From positions 270,835,229 to 270,899,228 of the forward strand of contig CM051459.1 of assembly GCA_028095005.1 (NCBI GenBank): 64,000 bases of DNA, read 5' to 3'. Below are positions 21,498 to 31,688 of the stretch, in pieces. The notes under the pieces are model-generated. The model worked only from the letters and a program-made list of their open reading frames with translations, was not told where the DNA came from and searched no databases. Both the position numbers and the translations under genes were made by a program. The DNA comes from Rhynchospora pubera. Lineage: Eukaryota; Streptophyta; Magnoliopsida; Poales; Cyperaceae. Position 1 is the stretch's first letter; every line of letters begins with the position of its first letter.

Positions 21498-24074
21498 TCA
21501 AACCAATGTGTTAGAAAGCACATTGAGTTTGTTCTTCAAGAAATAAAACCGTGATGTAGAGAGAGGCTTTGTCATAATGTCACCAATTTGGTCTTTAGAG
21601 CAAATGAATTTAACACAGAGCTGCTTTGAAACCACTCTTTCTCTGATGAAGTGGTAATCAATTTCTATATGTTTCGTTCTTGCATGAAACATTGGATTGG
21701 CAGCTAAAAATTTAGCGCCAATATTATCACACCAGAGAATGGGTGGATGATTTAAGATAACATGTAACTCCTGCAACAAGAATTGAATCCATAAAATTTC
21801 AGCACAAGTTAGAGCCAAACCTCTGTACTCAGCCTCAGTACTACTCCTTGAAACTGTCACTTGCTTCTTGGCACTCCAGGAAATTAGATTTTTTCCAAAA
21901 TAAATGCAAAAGCCAGAAGTAGAACGTCTATCATCAGGGCATCCAGCCCAATCTGAATCACTATAGGCATGAATAGTAGAGGAAGAGGAAGAATGAATGA
22001 ACAATCCATGATCCAATGTGCCACATAAATATCTCAGAATACGTTTGACTGCAGCCCAATGTATATCAGTGGGATTATGCATGAACTGAGAGACTTTATT
22101 CACAACATATGCAATATCAGGTCTAGTGAGGGTGGCATATTGCAAGGCTCCCACGACACTTCTGTAGAGAGAGGGCTCAACAAAGGGATCTCCACTGTCC
22201 TTGGAGAGAGAGATGTGAGTAGCAATTGGGGTTGTTACTGGTTTGGCATCTGCCATCTTGGTTCTAGCAAGCAAGTCACTGACATATTTGGTTTGAGTAA
22301 GTAAAATACCATCTTGGTTGTAATGGGTTTCAATTCCCAAGAAAAAGTGCAAAGGCCCCAGATCTTTTACAGCAAACTGTTGCTGTAATTGTTGTATACA
22401 GGATGAGATCATTTGATTGCTGCTGCCAGTAACTAAGATGTCATCAACGTAGACCAAAATGAAGAGTGTATGACCATGGTGATTGGTAATGAATAGAGAT
22501 GGATCATTACTAGAAGCTACAAAGCTAATGTCAACCAGTGCTGAGCTCAATTTTTGAAACCAAGCACGAGGTGCTTGTTTTAAGGCATAGAGAGATTTAG
22601 TGAGAAGACATACATGGTCAGGATGAGAAGCATCAGTGAAGCCAGGTGGCTGAGCCATGTAAACTTTCTCCAACAAATCTCCATGGAGGAAGGCATTATG
22701 TACATCAAGCTGCCTTATGTCCCAATTGGATGAAACTGCCAAGGATAGAATCAACCTGATTGTTGTTGGCCTGACTACAGGGCTGAAGGTATCAAAGAAA
22801 TCAACACCCTCTTCCTGATTGTACCCCTTAGCCACTAACCGGGCTTTATATCTTATAATTGAGCCATCAGATTTATGCTTGAGTTTATATACCCATTTAC
22901 AGCCAATGATTTTTTGATGATCAGGAGGAGGCACCAGTTGCCAAGTGTTGTTTTTGGCCAGGGCATTTATTTCATCTGACATTGCATCTCTCCACTCCTT
23001 GATTTTGTCAGCCTGTGTAAAACATGTTGGCTCAGAAGTGATTGTTGAAGAATAAGCTACATAACCAGGAAATAGCTTTGTTCTCCTTGTTTTGTCCTTG
23101 TTTCTGGTGATCATGGTATGAGAATGAGATGCAGAAGAGATGATTTGTTGCTCAGAAGGTGTAGATGGAATTTGTTGCTGAGGAGCATCAGAGGTGTCAG
23201 GTTGAGTATTGATGTGTTGTTGTGAAGGAGCATCAGAAGTGTCAGCAAGAGGGTACTGAGTAGTGAGTATTGTATCAGCAGTTGTTATGTCTGACGTGGA
23301 CTGAGGCAAGCTGGTTGTAGTTGTGAGAGAGTTGACTTGAGGTTGAGTTGGAGATACAGCATCATTATGAAGATGAGGAGATACATAAACTGATGATGCT
23401 CCAGCATGCAACAAGGCAAGAGGTGCATTTTCATTGCAGGCCACAGCTAAAGGAACAATTTCTAATTGCTCTTTGAAGGGAAACACATTCTCATCAAAAA
23501 TAACATGCCTGGACACAAAAAACACACATGGTAGAGCCCTGAGGTCTAGTTTTGTAGTATTGTATGGCTTGGTGTGAGGAAAACAAAGACATCCAATCAC
23601 ACGCAGAAAAGAATAATCAGGTTCTTTGTTGAAGAGTATAGTGTATGGGATAGAAGAAGTAGATGATGAAGGAAGTCTGTTGATGAGATACACAATACTT
23701 GAGAATACCTCATCCCATAAATTTGTTGGCAAAGATGCTGTACTCATTGTTGATAGTGCCAATTCCACAATATGCCGATGTCTCCTTTCAGACAAGCCAT
23801 TTTGCTGTGGTGTATAGGGGCAAGTTGTCTGGTGTATGATTTGAGGAAACTGTTTTGTAATCGGTTTGTATTCTGTACCATTGTCTGTCCTTAGAATTTT
23901 TATTGTTGTGCCAAGAAGATTTTCAATCATTGACTTGAACTGAGAGAATACATGTACCACCTCACTCTTCTGTTTTAAAAAATAGATCCAAGTAAAACGA
24001 GAAAACTCATCCACAAAGATAATATAAAATCTGTTTCCATTATTTGAGACAAGGGGGTGATGGGCCCCATACAT
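21498..24074 (-). pseudogene. Copia integrase, reverse transcriptase and RNase H
   Basis: This frame begins within the integrase catalytic core (NGNRFYIIFVDEFSRFTW; RTDNGTEY; YTPQQNGLSERRHRHI). Near CVFFVSRHVIFDE roughly 20 residues that most copia integrases carry between CVFLGY and the SRHV motif are missing, in frame. The reverse transcriptase follows with ARLVAKGYNQEEGVDF, DVHNAFLHGDL and the catalytic YVDD (ILVYVDDILV). RNase H shows YSDSDWAGCPDDRRSTSG and SRSSTEAEY. The polymerase portion looks intact, but it has no in-frame start because of the upstream breaks. Confidence 0.88.
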
Positions 24075-24681
24075 CAGAATACACTATCTCAAGAGGAGAA
24101 TTAGCAGAATGAGAAGAAAGTGGAAAAGGTAAAGCATGAGACTTAGCCAAGGCACAATTGTGACACAAGCCAAGCTTATTTGAAGCACAAGGCAAACTAT
24201 AAGAATTGGGTATATTCAATGTAACAGAATTTGAGGGATGTTCCAATCTTTCATGCCAAGTTTTTGCAGTAGCACGCACACCAAGATAAGCTAGATGAGG
24301 AGAGGCATGAATGGAGAAAAAGCCATGATGACTATGTAGAGGCATGATTGTGTTGGTGTGGAGCTCCTTTAATTCACATACATTATGAGAAAAGGAGACA
24401 GTAAGGAAATGATTATCATGTAACAATTTTGAGAGACTGATGAGATTTTTGATAAAAGCTGGTACATGTAATACTTCAGTCAGTTTAATTGACAAATTGG
24501 ACAAACAAATAGTGGTGGAACCAATGTTAGAGATTTTGAGTCCAGTGCCATTACCAATTTGAAGAGCATCAGATCCCTTGTATGCAAAGAAGGATGACAG
24601 ATTGTTGAGATCACTGGTGACATGATTTGTTGCTCCTGAGTCAACAATCCAGTCAGAACTATCCAAAGGAGGCTGTTGCAA
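24040..24681 (-). pseudogene. Copia protease and integrase N-terminus, broken frame
   Basis: Just after the TAG the same frame encodes the aspartic protease motif WIVDSGATNH, followed by the integrase zinc-binding region (WHERLEHPSNSV, then CHNCALAKSHALPF) and the start of the catalytic domain (IVYSDVWGPSP). The zinc region has E where a glycine usually precedes the second histidine. The frame is then lost in a C-run near 24048-24054; sense resumes in another frame. One extra base in the homopolymer explains it. Confidence 0.82.
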
Positions 24682-25724
24682 CTATGCATTAAATGCCTGA
24701 CGAGTGGGCCTTGGCTTCCATGAAGGGTCAGGTTCATACCTGAAGTAGCAGAGTTTGGCAGTATGATTTGGTTTTGTGCAGATCTGACACAGGGATTTGG
24801 CGCCAGTGTTGTTATGAGAAGATGATTTTGAGTTTTGGTTATTGTTATAGGGCTGGTTAGAAGAGGATTTGTTATTTTCAAAGCCCAGAGATGGAGTTGA
24901 GGTTATCGAGTTTGGATAGTTGTTGTTGGATTTGAATTTATTGTTGGCAAAGGAAACCCGACCCGTTTGTAGAGCTGAAGGAGTAGACATGATGGAGCTT
25001 GCATCATTCTGTTGAAGCACAGACTCATGTGTAAGTAACATTTCATGAAGCTCAGAGAAGGAAAGGCGTTCATTGCGGAAGGAGGTGTTGATCGCTGTCA
25101 CAAACTGAAGATAGTTAGATCCAAGTCCCGTAAGAATGGCTGAGACTAATTCGTTATCTGACATTGGAGATCCAGCAAAAGCAAGTTCATCAGCTAAGTG
25201 CTTCATGTGTTGCAAGTATTCTGAGCAAGAGAGAGCTCCTTTGGAGGCGATCTGAACTTGTTTCTTGAGATTAGTGACTCGAGCTCGAGATGTGGCAGAG
25301 AAAACATTTTGGAGAGACGAACAGATCTCCATGGATGTATTGCAAGAAACACATTGAGCTTGAATCGATTCTGACAAGGAGGATCGGATCCATCCCAAAA
25401 GCAACTGATCCTGACGATGCCAGATGATGTAATTAGGGTTGACTAAGATCTGACCAGTTTGAGTTGAAGTAGTTGGATTGGGAGGAGGTAATTCAACAAA
25501 TTTGATGAGGTTATAGCCATGTAAAAGGGGAAGGATCTGAGATTTCCAAGTGAGGTAGTTAGTATTGGTCAATTTTGTTGAAATTGGGATGGTAAGAGGT
25601 ATAATCGATCCATTCGAGGTGGTGAAAGAGGTGAAATCAGAAGAAAGAAGAGAAGATGTGGATGAATTTGTGCCATTGGAAGGTGGAGGAGGGGGGGAGG
25701 ATCGAGATTTGTATCTGTCGCCAT
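24682..25724 (-). pseudogene. Copia gag region, ended by an in-frame TAG
   Basis: The frame contains the gag core (PISTKLTNTNYLTWKSQI, later GLGSNYLQFVTAIN) and a CCHC zinc knuckle (CQICTKPNHTAKLC). The only well-placed ATG (25722-25724, just after the primer site) is one base out of frame with this region; the two frames meet in a C-run (G-run on the plus strand at about 25691-25697), which suggests an indel there. The frame ends at TAG 24682-24684, after the zinc knuckle and before the protease. Sense continues directly behind the stop in the same frame, so the stop is a single interruption. Confidence 0.8.
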
Positions 25725-25740
25725 TAATGGCTAATGATTG

Positions 25741-25752
25741 GGTCTGATACCA
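25741..25752 (-). other. Primer-binding site of the RE1-like copia
   Basis: The minus strand reads TGGTATCAGACC next to the 5' LTR end. This matches the initiator methionine tRNA 3' end used by most plant copia elements. Confidence 0.85.
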
Positions 25753-26006
25753 TGAAGCGAGATACAAATTAGAAGAAGTAATCTTTATTCTGAATTTCTC
25801 GAAATATCTTATTACATCCACACTGTATTTATAGGAGAGCTGATACAAGTTGTATTCTAGAATTACAATAAAACCTCATTACAATTAATGCTAATGATTA
25901 ACACTAATATGAAGAGTAACTAAATCTGTTGCGCTGAACTAATAGCTGCGGATCTTCTGTGGCATATTGTGGCATACTCTGTATGAAATGAAACTGTTGT
26001 CTATTA
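25753..26006 (-). repeat. 5' LTR of the RE1-like copia
   Basis: 254 bp, the same length as its partner, with two substitutions between them (positions equivalent to AAATATCTT/AAATGTCTT and TAATATGAAG/TAATCTGAAG). It contains a minus-strand TATAAATA box. The primer-binding site begins immediately inside it. Confidence 0.92.
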
Positions 26007-26094
26007 GTTATTTTTAAAATTTCGAATTTTTAAATGTTATTATCGAAATTCGAGTGAACAATAATGTTAGTTATAAATTTTTCGGAATTTCTAT

Positions 26095-26819
26095 TCTATC
26101 TAGTTCGTTGGTTTTTTTTTTTTTTGCGAACGATAATTCAAATTCCTTTCTGTCTATTTTGGCATCATAACTGGGACTATCAGGCAGGAACCGACCAAAT
26201 TGGCAATTCTGTTTTCCTATCGTGCACGAAATATGAACTCGCAAATCCGAAACTGCAACTAACCATCCAACAATTTCCCCCACTCCAGTTCAGCGAACAA
26301 CGGAGAGAATATATCAGCTATCCGATTAGTTTTGACGGAAATGGACATCCATCGTGTTGTAGAACCGGAGACAATAACAACGCCACTTATGACTCCATCC
26401 CTTGTTGGGTTCCCTGAAACGCTATTTACTTTCCCCATCTGTAATTCTGTAAATTGCATGTGGAACCCTTTCCACAATTGGGAGCAGTTACATCAATGAA
26501 CACACTAATTAGGCCACATAAATAAAGATAGAAAAAAGAAAATAATAAAAGAAGGAAAATCAAGTATTTTTGGCGTATTGCTAATTTGCTACCTCCAATT
26601 GAAGCAAAACGCTTGCTTCAACTACGAGCTCAAACCCTCTCTCTCTCTCTCTCTCTCATTCATCTTCTCGCGCCTTTTGGCACACGGGTTTCAAATTTGT
26701 ACAAATCAGAAGAGAAGCTTGATTGCAAGGCGCTTTAGTTTTCCTTTCTATCACGTTTGCCAAAGCTGCGTGGATTCGATTTCGTTTGGTTCTACACTCG
26801 TGAGGTGGGTTCTAGGGTT
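26095..26819. other. 5' flank and leader of the KMS-like gene
   Basis: About 730 bp between the nested transposons and the start codon. A CT microsatellite at about 26638-26657 probably lies in the promoter or 5' leader. No separate gene is seen. Confidence 0.5.
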
Positions 26820-29800
26820 ATGATGGAGCGCTCCACAGTGGTGGCAAATGATGCGGCTTCTTCTTCGCCTGAGGATCCATCAATATCTGGTAAATTTCTG
26901 ATTCAACGAGTTGCTAGAAATGATCTGATGCAAATTCTCTTGCTAATTAGTAATTACTGTACCTTTGGTTGCATTCTGTTTAGTTATTAAATCTGAAAAT
27001 GGAAATACATTTTTTGAATAGGATGTAGGAGGATACCTGTAACTTAACATGATTCCTAGAATTATTAAATTTAAATTTGAAAGGATGTAATGAACAGGAT
27101 ATGTACATGTTTTACTAATTGAACTCAGTTGAGCAATGTATTTATAGAAGTTACTTAGTTTGGTACAAGCTGTGTTAATGAATTAACTATAGTATTCCTA
27201 AATAAATTATTTCGTTGTTAGTCAACGACATTTCCTTGGTAACACAAAATTATTACAGTAATTTTTACTCTGTTGTACAGAGCTCCGTGAAAAGCATAGA
27301 AGAGAAAGAGAGAACTTGACCCTTATGAAACAACCAATTAAGACTACTCGACTCTTCACAATAGCCACAGTAGACTACTTGAAGAAATTAATTTTATATA
27401 TCTTGAAGAGTGGTGGCCGGGTAGCACTCTTATTTTTCTTGATAGCAACCATGTGCATTGTGCTGATTTTTGTTGATGGCCCCCATGAAAAGGTTCTCTT
27501 AAAATGAAAATTGCTTTAGAAGCTTTTCATTATCCATCATGTTATCCTTTTTCTTTGGTTGACTTTTCTATTGTACCATGGCATATAGCATGTAGACGAG
27601 GCCCTGGAGTACATGAGATTTGGACTCTGGTGGGTGGCACTTGGCATGGCATCATCTATTGGATTAGGTTTGTTTTATACAATTAATTTATCAAGTTTGT
27701 TAAAATCTACTGGATGGTGGCATCACTTGTATTAGTTATGTACTGGTTGGTTATCAAGTTTGTCCTTGTAGAGTTATATTGAAAAACAAGGCACACTGAG
27801 TCTCGTATATTAAAATATGGTAAAAAATCATTAGAAAAGAGATGTCAGTACTGATACATTACCATTACTGTAAGATGGACCGATTGTATGAGCATGCCAA
27901 AGTTATGCATGGTGGCTTTATTTATGATGCTCGCTTTGAACCACAGAACGCACTAAATGTCTAATTTTTGTAAAATCTAAGTCAAATTGACATGCTGTGG
28001 TTTTGTGCAACCCACATTTATCAGTGCAATTCTGCAAAGTATTGGCCAAGTCTTAAGTATTTACAAGGTCAGATAGTTTTTAACTTTTAAGAGGAAATCC
28101 CAATGGATGAAGTCATTTGTTTATTGTTTAGGCTCTGGTTTGCACACATTTGTACTATACTTGGGACCCCACATTGCTCTCTTCACAATCAAGGCTGTAC
28201 AGTGTGGACGAGTCGATCTGAAAACTGCACCATATGATACTATACAGCTTAAGCGGACCCCTTCATGGCTCGACAAAGATTGTTCTGAATTTGGGCCACC
28301 TTTGTTTCCATCTACAACAGCTTCTCTAGTTAGGGTTCCATTGAGCAAGCTGCTACCTCAGATCCAGTTGGAGGCTGTTCTTTGGGGTTTTGGGACAGCT
28401 TTAGGAGAGCTGCCTCCTTATTTTATTTCAAGAGCAGGTACAGATTTTTGTTGGTACTCGGTAGACATACAATAATGCACTGTATGTTCGATTCTATATG
28501 CTGAAAAATGTGTAGCCTTTTAACCCTTTAAATATAGTTAGTTTGATTAATATCTGGTTAAGGAAGTGAAGTTATTACAATTTCCTTTAGTAAAGATCTC
28601 TACTATACCAGAAAGCATTTTACTGGTACCTAAATTGATATTAACCTCCAAAGTAATTATGGGATATTTGCACTGACGCTTATACTTGCTTCAACTATAA
28701 TTCCATGGACATTGGAACCTAATTAGTCTAGTTGTTCAAATAAACAGCAAATATATCAGAAAAAAGAAAATAAGGGAAAAACATGCTGATTGATAGCAGC
28801 CTGTTTTTACTGGTAACGCCATGTTAAGTGTGGTAGTGATATGCATCTTGTTAAATTCTTCATAATCTGTCATGTTGTTACTATTATGTGACAGTCCTAA
28901 CCAGCAAGGTATAATAGTTTCTTTTCAAACAGATAAAAATTTTAATCAGATTATATATTTTTTAATTAATTAAAATTTTGTGCTATTTTGTATTGATACG
29001 CCTTATCTATACTTCAGCACGCCTTTCGGGAACCAGGTCTGAGCCTATTGAAGAATTGGATGATGAATCTCATAATGAAGGTCTATTCTCTTCATTCTTT
29101 AAGCGAATGAAACATTGGCTTCTCTCCCAATCCCAGCATTTAAATTTCTCCACTATACTCATATTGGCGTCGGTAAATATTCGTTTTGGATTTCCTATCT
29201 AGCTTTTCTTCAAATTATAGTTATGTGGTGTACTTATAATTGCGTTTACTTCTTTTATGTAAAAGGTGCCAAACCCACTTTTCGATCTGGCTGGCATCAT
29301 GTGTGGACAATTTGGAGTACCCTTTTGGAAGTTCTTTATTGCAACTTTAACAGGAAAGGCATTCATAAAAGCTCACATTCAGGTTTGTAATTGATAGAGT
29401 TCTTTCCTTGGATCTATAACTAAGCATCAGCATTTGATCTGCTACTTAATTTTCTAATAGGAAAGTTTGATTTGTATACAAATTTGTCGTTTTGAAAGAA
29501 ATGATGAGATATATTGAGAATATCATGCATTTGAAGTTTTACCATACTAGAGAGCTTTTCTCATGTTTGAGAAAGCCAGTGAACATGACCATGACCACTT
29601 CAACCCTTGCAGCCGTTAGCTTTACTACTGCCACTTGAGCACAATAAACATATATAATGTTGAGATCTGACAAGTACATAATAATTCATGGATGTGAGCA
29701 ACCTCACATACAAGAAGTGTGTGATCCTTCTTCAATATTTTGTTATTATGCATCTCCTTTAGTGCTAACCTATTTATTTCTTAAACTGCTTCTGCAGACA

Positions 29801-30755
29801 GTATTTCTCATCTCCTTGTGCAACAATTCTCTCCTAGAATTTGTTGAGACAAGGCTGATTTGGCTACTTGGCCACATTCCTGGGTTTTCCACTGTTTTGC
29901 CGTCCATTGTTGCCAAACTTCAGTCAGCAAAAGAGAAATTCTTATCTTCTTCATTGACTTCTTCTGCTACTTCACAAGTTAAGGTTAGATGGATCTTACT
30001 TTTAGTAATTGTATATTCTGTGAAAACCATGCATAATAATTACATATTTACTCAGTTAGCCTGTCCTCTTAAATTACCTTCCACTAGCTAAATTACATCT
30101 CGTTTATATGTTTCTGGTAATTTGCAAATGGAAATGATTTATTCCTGAAAAGGAAATTTTTGAGCTTCCTGGACAAAATTTTCATCTGGTCCTGGTCCTG
30201 GTATATCTTCTTGGACTTCTAGCCTAACAGACTTCAAATCTAAGCTAGTTCAGTACATAATTGATGGTGGTGATCCATATGTATGACAATGCGAACATAA
30301 GTGATGGTTATTACATAATGTTTGCAACTGAAGGATTTAGGCAAATTAATTATGCATTTGGTTTAAGAAAATCGATTATTTTTAATGTTTAGCATTGAAA
30401 CAAACTGGGGAGAGCCCTTTTACTCGAGTAGATAGCTTTTCCGGATGAGATAAATTTCTTTGGATAAAAGCTAATATTGGTTACAAAACCTGAGTATTGC
30501 CTTTATTGTAATTCTCAACTAATATTTTTTTTCCCATTATGTTCCTGTTATTAGGGTGCAAAATGGAACTTTTCTTTCACCCTAGTATGGAATACAGTCA
30601 TATGGCTAATGGTTGCGCACTTTTTTGTTACAATTGTGACATCAACCGCACAAAGATATTTAAAGAAACAACAAGACCTGGAGATGGCTGGTAGGTTGTC
30701 AGCACTGAATGATAGGTCCGCTGCTGATTTAAATGGTGCAGCCAGCAGTTCCTAA
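26820..30755 (+). CDS. KMS1: VMP1/DedA-type membrane protein, KMS1/KMS2-like
   Basis: Eight exons: 26820-26889, 27281-27492, 27589-27667, 28132-28437, 29018-29172, 29266-29382, 29798-29983 and 30555-30755. All junctions are GT-AG and keep frame, giving 441 residues. After a basic N-terminal helix come membrane segments (VALLFFLIATMCIVLIFVDG; FGLWWVALGMASSIGLGSG; HTFVLYLGPHIALF) and the SNARE-associated/DedA core around GFGTALGELPPYFISRAA. More membrane segments follow (PFWKFFIATLTGKAFIKAHI; SFTLVWNTVIWLMVAHFFV) before a hydrophilic tail. Plant KILLING ME SLOWLY proteins are VMP1 relatives needed for ER and early secretory integrity. Conserved blocks (CGRVDLKTAPYDTIQLKR; PSWLDKDCSEFGPP) fit this family. 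KMS1 and KMS2 cannot be told apart here. Two adjacent ATGs at 26820 and 26823 are possible starts. Confidence 0.92.
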
Positions 30756-31688
30756 TTCAAATTTGTTATTTGTTCCCTACTTTCTCATCGTTTAATGGTG
30801 GGAAAATGTGAATAATTTAGTTTCTTTCTTGGTCTAGAAAGATGTTATTGCATTGGTAATATAGGCCAGGTAAAAAAAAATATTAAAAAAGGCTCTGCAA
30901 AACATTCATCCGAGGAATCCTCATCCCCACTAACCTTACTACGTAGTGCATATACTTTGCTAACAACGTATGGTAATTTCAATACGATAAGAGGCAAGTG
31001 CAGTTCTTAATTTCATTTTCTGTGAAAAAAATAGTTAATCTCAGTTGCAGTGGAAATTATTTACCGTTGCACTGTCATTATTCTCATTTCATCATATCTA
31101 TATAGAACTTTCTGTGTGAAAGCCCCACTGCTGAGAGTAATTTATCTGCATAGAAGCTTGGTAAACATGAATTTGAGGCCTAAAGGACTTCTTGATGAGG
31201 TTGTAATCTTCAAACACGTTTAATGGTTCCCTTGCAATCCACGCATTCAAAATTTTTATGCCTAGTCTAAAAGTGTATAAAGGAAAAACACAGAAGCTTC
31301 TATCCTTAAAACCAAGTTTAAAAACATAAGCAATGCATCCCAATAAATATATATAATGTAATATCCCAGTACACAATAAACCAATCTAACTTCATGGGAA
31401 AAGAAATAAAAAGAAGGCATAATAAAATCCAGTAGAAAACTACAGGTGATTAACAAAAACGAGGGGAAAAAAGAAGCAACAAAATAAACAAAACTCTGCC
31501 ATCGAAGTTCCAAATAGTCCTTTATATTAACTCGCTACCAGATTTTCCACCAATCGAAACTAACTTATGAAAAAGTATGATCCGGCAACCTTCAGAGATA
31601 TGCAAAACATACATCGACGAACCTTTCAACAGCAGAAGAATCGCCTCATTAAAACTACTGTACAAATCATCCTGCCGATATAAGCACC
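30756..31688. other. Intergenic region between convergent genes
   Basis: This holds the 3' flanks of the KMS-like gene (+) and the RRP12-like gene (-). AT-rich; short frames have no supported domain. Confidence 0.5.

Larger units (their letters stand above)
21236..26006 (-). mobile_element. Full-length Ty1/copia retrotransposon, RE1-like
   Basis: A 4771-bp element in minus orientation. Its two 254-bp LTRs (21236-21489 and 25753-26006) differ at two positions by eye. The target duplication GTTAT is at 21231-21235 and 26007-26011. The initiator-Met tRNA primer site (TGGTATCAGACC, minus) lies at 25741-25752, directly after the 5' LTR, and a purine tract (GAGAGGGGTA, minus) at 21490-21499. Domain order gag, protease, integrase, reverse transcriptase, RNase H is that of Ty1/copia. 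The coding region is broken at several points, so this copy cannot make an intact polyprotein. Confidence 0.95.
19709..26085. mobile_element. Mutator-like long-TIR foldback element, copy B, split by a copia insertion
   Basis: Without the nested copia and its 5-bp duplication this element is about 1.60 kb, close to copy A at 5958. It starts CCGAAAAAATTATAACTAAC at 19709 and ends with the complement at 26085. Flanking 9-bp repeats AATTCCTAT (19700-19708) and AATTTCTAT (26086-26094) differ at one base. Subterminal GGATCGTCATCC motifs match copy A. The loop (about 20237-20722) holds two copies of the hairpin unit that copy A carries once. It has no transposase frame. Its left end lies only 19 bp from the duplication of the palindrome at 19148. 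Confidence 0.85.
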
